Part shown: positions 1-10,133 of the stretch, in pieces
How positions within the stretch are numbered: the stretch's first letter is position 1
Layout of the letters: each line of letters begins with the position of its first letter
Assembly: GCA_951394045.1 (NCBI GenBank)
Contig: OX595994.1
Coordinates: 1,550,001 to 1,614,000 of the forward strand
DNA from: Nitzschia sp. DOCU1
Taxonomy: Eukaryota; Bacillariophyta; Bacillariophyceae; Bacillariales; Bacillariaceae
Direction of reading: 5' to 3'
Length of the DNA: 64,000 nt
Notes under the pieces: generated by a model
The model's database searches: none
Seen by the model: the letters and a program-made list of their open reading frames with translations, nothing else
Told to the model about the DNA's origin: nothing
Position numbers and translations under genes: made by a program

Positions 1-1927
1 TTGATCCGACGCGGAAAGCACACTGATCCTTGCCCGCGTTTTAGGAGGAGGAGGGGCCTTTTCACCCAAACTGTCGTCGTCTGTCATGTTGGCCTTTTCC
101 GAATCCACATCATCCTCTCCAGTCGTAGCAGGTGTCATGTTGTCGTTACTAATGGCGGTGGCGGACTTGCGGCTGCCGGCGGACTTGCGGCTGTTGTTAT
201 TGTCAGAATCACTCGTATCACCAGGCTGCCGCTCAATCGTCACTTCGTGGAACGCCGCACGACAGGTCAATAGTAAACAAGCGAAAAAGACAATGACAAA
301 CTGAGTAGAACTGTATTGTATGTCGAGACAAACAAAAAGGAATAGTGTGAGCACAAGTCGAGTCGTCAGTATCCATGCTGCTTCCAAAGCAAAACTTACG
401 CAATCCATGCAAATCCTTGAGTGCCATTGTAGCAAATTGCCTCGTAGACTGCCGTTTCATAGAGAGGAAACCAAATTTTGCATTGAAAGAAAATTCGAAT
501 CGAATTCAACAAGTCGACAATTTGACAAAGTTGTACATTGGCAGCTTCGGCCGCCACGACCAATGGTGCTGGATCGGGAAAGCCACAAAAGTCTTGCAAG
601 AGATTGGTATTTTGATTGACCAGGGCGGTAAAGTTGCCCAGAGTTGGAATGGCAGACAAGACTATATTCATGTTATCGGAAATTTCGCTGGGAATGGCTT
701 CGGCTGGGCAAGCTAAAAAAGAAGAACATGGAGTGTGAGCAAAGAGGAAACGACCAAACTGAATGTCGCAAGTGGCACTTCACACGTACCATTGATATAA
801 AACGAGGCAACTTCCACTGCAATGGGCGAAAGTTGCTCTCGAAATCGATCCAGAATCACCACAATTTTCTGATCGGGCGAATCATAGCACAAGTCCCCGA
901 CCGCCATGCTTCCCACTACAAATACCATGGAAAAGCAAAAGGAAATAATCACCATGACGGTAAAGGTGGGCACCAAAAAGACTTTTCGCAAGCACTTGAC
1001 CACTCTCGACCCCGGAAAGGCCATTCCAAAGATGATAAACATGCAAATAATCATCAAAATCAACGAACCAAACATGGCACAATACAAGGCCCAGTTGAAG
1101 CTGTCGGCTTGATCCATGAGGTCATCGGTCAGAGCCAAAAAGTTCTTGAGGTCCCTTTTTGCAGACACCAAGTCTTTGAAATAGGGACTCGATTTTTCTT
1201 CTTGAAAATGCCGAATGGTACTGACGATAATAGCACCATCGCCAAAGATTCCATCAAAATCACAAGTATTCGCGTCTTTGATATTGGTGCAAATGCCGTT
1301 GGGTTTCTGGAGAGGACAAATGAAATTAATGTCTTGCAACAAGTCTTGAACGGCACTGGCGGTCACTTCATTTTGTTCCACGACGCGATTCACAAGTGCA
1401 ATCGCTTGCTTGGTCAAGGATTGTATCAACGCCAAAGCTTCGGTACCATCATCGAGCGATCGTGTCAAACTACTGACGCCTTGCACACTCAGGAGACAAG
1501 CGGAAATGACAATGACCATGCCACAGATACAAACAATCATGCGTAATCGATCCAACGTGCGTTCGCGTTGACTTTTGAGAAGTCGCCAAGCCACTAATTC
1601 TCCTGCATTGTCGGCTGGCATGGGCGGCAAAGGTCGGGGTTTGCCCGATAAAATGCCCACTTCTTTGGGGCCCATACAATGAAAGACGGCTAGCCAAATG
1701 AGCCACACTAGAAACAAGCCAAAGATGGCAAAACTCGAAGCTATCAAGCCCTTGACATAGTCGCTTTGTTCCTCCGGAGTGCCCGTCATCAAATCCAACA
1801 GTTCATTGGAGTGTCCAAAACGAGGCGTTCGTTCGTGGACCCATTGGATACTGCTGGTTTGTTGAAAGGGTGGAGCCTGAAAGTCTTCGATGAGTTGCAA
1901 GTCGGGTATATCGCACATGCTGTACAA
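1..1927 (-). CDS. Five-TM membrane protein, tandem family copy A (3' end off window)
   Basis: Minus-strand gene cut by the left edge. Exon 1 is 1927-790, exon 2 is 712-400, exon 3 is 310 onward; introns have GTACGT...TTTTTTAG and GTAAGT...ACAATACAG borders and keep the frame. TM helices lie near residues 66-86, 127-147, 279-299 and 311-336, and a fifth (QFVIVFFACLLLTC) opens exon 3. Two Cys-containing loops separate TM2/3 and TM4/5. The C-terminal tail is Ser/Asp/Lys-rich and unfinished here. The topology recalls Tweety or prominin proteins, but I claim no homology and the function is unknown. Shared motifs with the next two genes (RFGxS near the N-terminus, CYxSPD after TM4, WxPLY before TM5) prove a tandem family. 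This copy lacks the intron the others have after TM2 and has an extra one before TM5. A second Met at 1918 could also be the start. Confidence 0.85.
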
Positions 1928-2520
1928 GGGGGGTTATGAAGGCAATGAATGATGTGATGTGATGCAATGATGTTGTAGCTAGCTAGCTAGTAGATGGAGC
2001 GCAGAGGAAAGAGGAAATACGTATGCTGAATGTCAGAGCACAGCGTTCCGAGAAGAGAGCGCTTCTTTTCTCGACGACGAGAAGAGCAATGGCTCATATT
2101 TCTCTATTACTCGTGGGGACTGGGGACGATTGGTCTCCAATTTCTCCGTCACATGCTTTTTCGACTTTTGGTGGGACTCCTCTCGGAGTGTACCACCGAT
2201 TTTCGCGTGCCATACTCGGCATTTTGTGACTGTTTCGTATGATTACTTAGGAATACTTAACCGTCAAATAACGCAGTCGTGCAAAGACAAACACGTTTGC
2301 CCTATCAGAGTGACAGCGCACCTCCGAATGCCGAGAACGGCCGGCACACATACAAGACATCATTCCAATCAGTCCCATCCAGGTTGGAAAATAGGGGCAC
2401 GAGTGGTTGGGAACGAAGCCAACCAAGATAATGACGACAGCGTCTACTAGTAGTTGAAGCTACTATATCCCAAAACGCCCTCGAATTTATAGTAATAGGT
2501 ATTAGCTGAAGGACCTACTT
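1928..2520. other. Intergenic between family copies A and B
   Basis: No convincing coding sequence on either strand. A short (TAGC)n tract sits near 1976-1992. The segment should hold the promoter of copy A and the 3' end of copy B. Confidence 0.6.
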
Positions 2521-4635
2521 TTATACATGCACTATTTCCTCTTCTTCATGCTGATCCACTGCTTCCGATGCCGCCTCGACCTGTTCTTGCTGTTCTTCTT
2601 CTATTGTCGCTGCACCACCTTCAGCAATTTCAGTATCTTTCTCCAATGATACTGGTTCCGGATTATCCTCTAGAGCAGCCTTTTCGTCATTTGCCATCGT
2701 TGGATCATTGACAATGTTAGTAGCGCTGCTTTCATCTTCGTTGTCCTTTCCCCGATAAATGGCGACTCGACACGTCACAACGACCATGGACAGAGTCACC
2801 ACAAAAAATTGACTAAAGGCAATCCAAGAAAAGACATCGACCGAATAACACAGCGTTTGATGCACAGTGGCATCATACAAGGGGTACCATGTCTGGCATT
2901 GGAACAAACTCCGTAACTCGACCATGGAGTCGGACATGTTACACAAACGTTCACTCAACTGACTGGCGCCATTGATCCAACGAGTTTCATTCAGTTTTCC
3001 ACAATTTTCTTCAAAGGTTGTGGTTGTGTTGGTGAACGGGAATTCAAGATCATTCAACAAGTTGGATCCCTCGGCAAGATAGGTTGATAATGGAGAAGGC
3101 GGCGGGGGACGTCGACAGTCTGAATAGGTGCCGCCGTAATCGACGACGACAACGACGACAAGATTAGGAGAGGCGATGTGTGAGGCGACATGGCTCTGCA
3201 AAAAGGCCTAGTGTGCTGCGTGGGTGCAACTTACTGCTGATAACGTAGCGAGCGATTTGCTGTTTAAAGGGACTCATTTTCGGAAGTAATTCTTTCAATA
3301 TTCGAAACAATTTGGGGTCGGGACTATCCACACAAACATCGGCAATCGTGATAGAAGTGATCACAAAAGAAATGGCAAAGACAAATGCGAGCGTGACCAG
3401 AATGACAAAGGTCGGAAAGAAGAATCGGTACAACCACTTTTGTCCTCGCGGCGGAAAATTCACAATGAGGCTCACAATGACACCAAAGCACAAGATTGCC
3501 AGCAAAATGGAAAAGAATGATGCGACGCGAAGAAGCCAATCATAGCTCTGTATTGTCTCGTAACTGCTGGTCACGATATTCTGTATACTCGCGATCAGAT
3601 CCTGAGCCTCGGTAGCTTGATCGAGGACCTCCCTGCGTCTGCTGGAAAAATGCTTGACAATCTCATCAAAATTGATCCGCTCGCCAAAGATTGCCTCAAC
3701 CTTGCACGTTTCCCAGCGGTCCAAGTTGTCACAGATCGTTTGATTGGGGCAGATGCCATTAAAATCTTCCAGGAATCTGTAAAGTCCAACTATCATATTG
3801 CTCAACAAATCGACCAGTCTATTTGCGAGATCACCGGCCCTCGCCACAAGAGCACTTGCAATGCCAAGAGATTGACGTGCCGAATCCACGGTCAGAAACA
3901 GCCCTCGGACGCTGATGCCGCACCATGAGGAAAACATTTATAATTTGGACGTATCATAGCAACATTCGAGGAATAAATCACGTACCCTTTGCTAACCATC
4001 ATCATGCAAGCGATGATGATACCGAGGCATGCTAAGGCCACAACGAATTTCATTCTTCGTTCTTGCCTCTTGATTTTGACCAATGCTTCAAACGATTCTA
4101 GGAGCTCGTCCCTACTTTCAGCTCTTGCACAAACATTCGTCGCTTTCTCCTCGTCTTGTATGCCGTCTTCTGGTTCGATTTTTTCGCTATTCACTTCCTC
4201 GCTAATACTAGCAACAGGCTGCTCGACGGCATCCTTACTTAAAGAACATTCCTCCTTGATGTTGTTGTCGTCGTTCACAATGTTGGCGGGATTTCCATCA
4301 TGCAAGGTGCCCAGCGACGATCGTCGCCGTGGTTTCGGCCATGACCCCGACAACCACCCATATCGGGAGGGACCGCGTATCCTGAAGAAAACCAAAAAAC
4401 ATACCCATACCAAAAAGAACACAAAGAGTCCAACGACACCACTCAAGAGACCTTTAATGTAGGATTTCTGTTCGTCTTTGGTCCCAAGCACTAGCACAGT
4501 AATGTCAGCTGTGTTTCCAAAGCGAGGTGCCCTGTGAGCCAAATTGATGGCCGGAGTCGACCGGAAGTTGCCTTGGAAGGCACGGGCATAAACAAGGAGA
4601 TCTTCAGAAGCCTCACAAAAGGGAGAATCGTCCAT
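2521..4635 (-). CDS. Five-TM membrane protein, tandem family copy B
   Basis: Three exons: 4635-3986, 3911-3235 and 3119-2521, joined by introns of 74 and 115 nt with GTACGT...CATCAG and GTAAGT...TTCAG borders. The joined product is 641 aa. TM1 is near residues 64-86, followed by a long acidic cytoplasmic loop, TM2 (FVVALACLGIIIACMMM), a Cys-bearing loop with NQTICDN, TM3, TM4 (VILVTLAFVFAISFVITS), a second loop with CxxP and WYPLYD, and TM5 (SQFFVVTLSMVVVTC). The tail is Glu-rich and ends EEEEIVHV. It aligns throughout with copies A and C, so the exon joins are supported by homology within the window. Function unknown; an anion-channel-like or scaffold role is only a guess from topology. Confidence 0.85.
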
Positions 4636-5196
4636 GACAAGTTTTCCGCATATGCTCGGTCCAAGTTCGCTGTCTTGAGTCGATGTCTTTATCCAAATGT
4701 GGTGGAAGAGATCCCAGTACGTAACAGAAATACGGATTTTGTCGTCCGGAGAGAGGTGTCAAAACGTCCTTTGCCCTTCTTACTTTTTCTCATGTATCCT
4801 GAGCAAGATTATATTCTAAAACAGATCTGCATGGCTCACCGGTATTGCTACCTTCCGAGTTTCATGCTTGCAGCGTGTCGGGCACTCTCTCAATTTCGTC
4901 CGCTATTACACTCAGAACACGGTTTCGTCGAAGGGCGGGACCGCCGGTCGAGCGTAAGGGAACCCCAAACTTGCGACCGACCAGGTGGGCGAGGCAGGCG
5001 CGCTTACTAGTACGACTCCCTCGATCACGCTAGATGCTACTGCACCAATGCAAGAACAACCAAGGAAAGTGAACTGCCTTAGTGGTCCAATTTTAATCTC
5101 GTCTGGTTCTATCTCTGTCAGCTAGTACAGTGGTGAAGTATTCCCCTTTCTACGTTACCTCATTATTTCGTGCTTTTGGGCAAAAATGAGTTAGAA
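4636..5196. other. Intergenic between family copies B and C
   Basis: Short open frames only, none resembling a gene or an exon of the neighbours. Expected to contain the promoter of copy B. Nothing else seen. Confidence 0.6.
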
Positions 5197-7397
5197 TTAT
5201 GCGGCCACTACATTGTTCCGTGTCTGATCAGTGCTGTCGGCGACGCCAGAAGTGCTCGCTGCTCTGCGTGTTGTTTGGCTCGATTCAGGAATCGATTTTT
5301 CATCGTTCTCCTCTCTCATTGCTCGACTCCGGATCGTTGATTCGATTTCGCCGGAATCACTAACGTGGCATTCTGAATCCCGACTGGGCGCCGGGACGTC
5401 CAAAGTTGATGCGATTTCGATCCCTTGGTAGATAGAAACACGGCAGGTTACTACAATCATTGCCAGACACACCACAAAGAATTGCGTAAAGGCGACCCAA
5501 GAAAAAGCAGCCACCGAATCGCATATTGTTTCGTACACGGCCATCTCGTATATCGGGTACCATGTCGCGCACTTGAACAAAGCTTGTAGTTCAGCAACAC
5601 TGCTCGAGACATTGCAAAGAAGCTCACTGGTCTGCATGGCCGTAGTTATCCATGCCGTGGTGTTCTGCTCTCCACAAGCTTCTTCAAAATCAATGGTAGT
5701 ATTCAGAAATGCCCTACCCATGTCACCCACCAAGTTCGATCCCTCCACCAAATACTCCTGCAGCTCGGAACGTGGCGGCACTCTGCATCCTGTCGGTAGC
5801 CACTCTAAAGGTGAATATCTACACACTCAATCGTTATCAGTACCGTATCGCGCTTGACTTACGTGATATAACATATTGAGCAATCTCTGAACCGAGCGGG
5901 TTAAGTGATGGCAAGAATTCATGCAAAATTAACATCAACCTGTCATCAGGGGAACCATAGCAAAGGTCCCCAGTGAGCGTCGATGATATTACAAAGGCAA
6001 TAGCCAAGACGAACGAAAACGAAACCAGCAGAACAAAGACCGGGAAAAAGTATCGATATTGCCATCTTCGAACCCATGCGGGGAACGTCCAAAAGAGCGA
6101 GACGATCACCCCAAAGCAGAGGCACACCAGCAAAATGGACAAAACTGCCAACACACGAAATAGCACAGAAGCATCTTCGAGTGCATCGCCAGTGCTTTGC
6201 ACAATTCCCAGAATTTTGATAACCAAATCTCGTGCTGCCACCACCTGCCTCAGGATAGCCTTATGCTTGTTCGTAAACTGCTCGAAAGACCACTCAAAAT
6301 TCAAAGGATTCTGTGCAATAATCTCTTCCAAGGTACAATACCCCCCCTGATCGAATGTCCCGCACACTTTGTCCCGTAGCTTGGGGCAAAGACCATTGAA
6401 TTCGCCGGGAAGTTCGAAAACGGCATACGTTGCCCTTTCCAGAAATTCCACAAGTTGACCAGATACATGAACAGCAACTTCCAAAGTATCGACAGCAGTC
6501 GCTTGTGAAGCTCGTGCCGAATCGACAGCTACCCTCAAGCCCGGAACGCTGGTGGTGCAAGCGTGAGCCAAATGTAGGCAAAACGAGCAGGGAACTTTAA
6601 AGAGCAGGACAATCCACAATAACTTACCCCTGGATGACCATGAGCATATCAGCCATAATAATACCAATAGCCGCCATTGAGACCAGCCATTTCATCCGGC
6701 GATTCTGTCGCCGTTGTGCCTGATACATGGTGATCCAAGAGACAAATGTGTCGTCAATGTCTTGAGTTTTACAAAAAGAGGCATCGCTGTTCTCTTCACC
6801 ACTCATGGCAATCGCAGTGGTGGGAGTTAAGAGTTGCTGTCCGATCTTTTCTTTGCGGCCATCTTGGTCGTCTTCTTCAAAAAGGCAAGAATCGTTTGTT
6901 TTTTCAATTTCTGGAGAATTACCAAAACTTGCCTCAATGTTCTCTTCACTATCCATGGCAATCACTGTATTGGTGCCTAAAATTTCCTGTTTCTGCCCGA
7001 TATTTTCTATGCTTTCATCTTGGTCGTCGATTTCAAAAAGGCAAAGATCGTTTGTGTTCTCTCCAAACAACAGTGGATGCGGTGGCATTGGTAGTCTCGA
7101 TCCTGACAGCCAGCCATGGTGACGCGGACCCCGAATTTTACAATATATTAACATGCCCACCCATACCACAAAAAATACAAATATGACAATCGATGCGCTC
7201 AATAGGCCCCTCAAATACTCGTGCTGGTCCTCCTTGCTTCCGAGTACTAGAAGCGTAACATCGGTTGAATGTCCAAAACGAGGCGGTGCACGATGGGCTA
7301 GTTTAATGGCTGGGCTCGACACGAATTCATTACGAAAGGCGTCTTCGTACGCAAGTAGACTATCCGTGACTTGGCAGTATTCTTGAGGAACAGACAT
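5197..7397 (-). CDS. Five-TM membrane protein, tandem family copy C
   Basis: Exons 7397-6628, 6548-5863 and 5789-5197; introns of 79 and 73 nt (GTAAGT donors, CAG acceptors). The product is 682 aa. The start at 7397 (MSVPQEYC) aligns with copies A and B; the frame stays open to another ATG at 7514. The layout of five TMs, two Cys loops and a polar tail matches copy B, including intron positions and phases. The cytoplasmic loop between TM1 and TM2 is enlarged by a tandem duplication of about 50 residues: CLFEIDDQD...IAMDSEEN, then CLFEEDDQD...IAMSGEEN, also visible at DNA level. Copy C is closer to copy B than to copy A, which suggests B/C is the later duplication. Function unknown. Confidence 0.85.
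6750..7052 (-). repeat. Tandem duplication inside copy C cytoplasmic loop
   Basis: Two units of about 52 and 48 codons. On the plus strand both start-ends carry nearly the same string (caaaaaggcaaagatcgttt versus caaaaaggcaagaatcgttt), so the duplication is recent enough to survive at DNA level. Confidence 0.7.
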
Positions 7398-8019
7398 GGG
7401 GCAGAAAGTAGTGGCTTGAATAGGTAGGGCGAAGCTTTCAGGGGTTTGGAAATTCTCCGAAGAAATGGCGACGTCTCTTCGACGAGAGGAGTTGTGATGC
7501 GTATATCTTCTCAAACCTCACTTGTTCCTTTCCTCTAGTAGTAGTCGTAGGGCATCATGATCGTGTTATGCGTCATGGACCCCAAAGCGGAGGACTATTT
7601 TATGTTGCAACCCAATATGGCGCTTCACTTTGGTCGGCAGGTTGTTTTTCTCGCTTAAGAATTTTCTTCGTCTGTCTTTCCCCCGGCACATCCGGGTCTT
7701 GCATGGCGTGAGCAATAAGTGATTCCGATACCGAGTGCAGTTGCGAACCCACAACCGATACCATTACGCGTCAAAAAGCGCCTTGTCAGGCTCCAAAAGA
7801 AAAGGCCTCTCAATATTGACTAATTCGAATAAAAGCTTACTCCTGTCGGCGGCATCACTTCGTCAACGCACCATGACGTTTTTTGCTCCAAGTTTCGTTG
7901 GCGGCATCTCTCACTCTCGCTACAACAGAAACTGGGTATCCATTTTCGATGCAGATGTCCGATATTTGACTTGGCTGATACTAGTTTGCTGATCGAATAC
8001 TTGATCTCCCCCGACAGCC
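7398..8019. other. Divergent promoter region
   Basis: Lies between divergently transcribed copy C and the prolyl 4-hydroxylase gene, so it should hold both promoters. The part 7398-7514 could be a 39-residue N-terminal extension of copy C, but copies A and B have no equivalent. No other gene seen. Confidence 0.6.
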
Positions 8020-9541
8020 ATGAATCTCGAGTCTCCAGTGGCAACTGTAGGCAACCAAGGCCATCAGCGGGTCGCTGCACTGATGCTACTCATCACGACG
8101 AGCCTTCTCCTGCAGCAGGAGTCATCGGCGTTTTCCATGGCGCCCTTTGTCGGCACAAAGATACGAAGCAGCACGCTACTATTTGCCAAAACGAGCAAGA
8201 AGAAAACGACTTCGAAATCAAACTCCGCGAGTAGTACAGGAGGATTTGGAAGGACGACCGCTGCTCCGGCCAGCAAGGTCGTGGATAATTATGCGGTGTT
8301 TCCGGCCTTGGAACAACGGGTGGAAGATTCCTTGATCCCGTCGCCACCCGAATTACAAGAGGCGGGAGCATTACCCGGAGAAGTCTATGATCGTCTCGAC
8401 AAGATTTATGGATTTCCAAATTTCAATTTTCAAAACGTGTCACCAACAAACGAAAAGGTTTCTTTGGACGATCTCATTTCTGCTCCATCAGCGGTAGGAA
8501 GCAATTTTGCGGATCTTTTGGCATCAGCAACTGGAGACGAATCCGTATCGTCACCTACCAAAGACAGGCCGAAGAAGACAAACGCCAAAATGGACGCCAT
8601 TTCCAATCTGCCGCAATTTTCTGAATTCCGTGTGTTGCACGTGGATCCTTTGGTTCTTGCCATTGACGACTTTTTTACCGACGACGAGTGCGACCGCTAT
8701 GTGGCCATGTCGACAAAACCACCCGACAGCGACGATTCGCCGTTTGAAACTCGATCCAAGACGGTCGGAAAAGATCGTCATGCCAAAGCTCAGCGAACCA
8801 GTACGACTTGGTTTCACCACTACAAGAATGTTCCAGAACTCATGTCCAAGGCGTCTCGATTGTTAGGTCTTGACGGAATTGATCAATGGGAAGAAGCACA
8901 AACAGTACGGTAGGTTTAGGCTCAATGTGGTGTAGATGACTTGGAGCCTTGTCCTGGGTTCAACACTCATATGCTTGTTTCGTTGTCGTTGTTGTTGGCT
9001 ATGTCAAGATATCGACGCAATGAAAAGTTTACGTGGCATCTAGATGCTTTGGCTCCAGGTGCCGAATCCGCTCCTAGTCTGGGTGGACAACGAACCGCGA
9101 CACTGCTAGTCTATTTGACGGACCTTTCGGCATCGGACGGGGGTGCCACCATCTTTCGTGATCTTTCCGAATCCAACAACAACGGAATGCTCAAAGTGTA
9201 AGTTTTGTACCGTGGCAAGACAAGGTTTTGAGAGCATTTTCGGGCTCACATCCTAGTCACTTCTTTTGTCCTGTAGTCAACCCAAAAAGGGTTCAGCCTT
9301 GTTATTCTTCCCAGCGGCCGGTGGTATCCCAAATGCTCCGTTTGATATCCGCACGTTACATTGTGGCGAAGCCGTTTCCGAATCGTCCTTGCAAGACAAG
9401 TGGATCTCTCAATTGTGGCTACGCGAATCAACGTACACCCCTTCGGCACCACCCGGAAACCAACATGACCTGGCACGAGCAGCCATTGCCGAGTATTGCA
9501 TGACTCTCAATGCACCAACGTCAGGCAGTGAGAATCAATAA
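8020..9541 (+). CDS. Prolyl 4-hydroxylase alpha-like 2OG-Fe(II) dioxygenase with plastid-type leader
   Basis: Exons 8020-8909, 9009-9197 and 9277-9541 (introns 99 and 79 nt) give 447 aa. The C-terminal half is a P4Hc double-stranded beta-helix: iron ligands H307 and D309 in WHLDA, distal H388 in LHCGEA, and K401 for 2-oxoglutarate. The segment DDFFTDDECDRYV near 220 and FFPAAGG before the distal His are typical of the family, which hydroxylates peptidyl proline with O2, Fe(II) and 2-oxoglutarate. The N-terminus is a signal peptide (LMLLITTSLLLQQESSA) followed by FSMAPF and a Ser/Lys-rich stretch, the bipartite pattern of secondary-plastid import. Plastid location is inferred; a plain secretory fate is the alternative. 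The three active-site parts fall on two exons, which supports the splicing model. Confidence 0.87.
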
Positions 9542-10133
9542 GCAAAACGGAAAAGTGTTTGGACAATACAAAAGCAGGGAATGGCACTTTTGGATCGACG
9601 GGGTCAAGCGAATTGCATTGTCCGAGTCGTGCCGAGTTTCGTTTTGCGAGCCTTCTACTACTACTTCTATTAAAAGGTCATGGCTTTATCGAATCAATCG
9701 GAGGGCGATTCTTTTGGCGGCATTGAAACGGAGAACATAGTTGTATGACAAAGTAGATGCAAACGTTTTGAGATATAGCTATATGCGTCTGGAATGAAAA
9801 CTTTATGCATTGGGTGACCATTTGTCTACTAATACTAGCGGCCACTACTCGTTGTCATCCATAATAGAGTGGTAGTTTTTTGTGGTGACGTTTCACTGTT
9901 CACCTTGCTAGTCACTGTCTGTCGACTTGTAAACCGTTTGGCCTTGTTGTGCACGCACTCTCTATGATAGTAGACTTTTGCTAATAGTGCTGCTGTTGCT
10001 AAATTAGAAGATGATGATGAAAATTGGTTGTGGTTGTTATATCATTATATTCTAAATCGTTTCCACATGTTGGTACAGTACTTTCATTTCTTTCTATCAT
10101 TCCTCTTTTACAAAAAAATTGGTGTGCATTGAT
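9542..10133. other. Intergenic between convergent genes
   Basis: 3' flanks of the convergent prolyl hydroxylase and RSH genes. AT-rich with short homopolymers; no gene seen. Confidence 0.6.

Noticed and set aside
644..1546. 300-codon plus-strand open frame
   Set aside because: Fully antisense to exon 1 of family copy A; low-complexity His/Asn composition, no motif.
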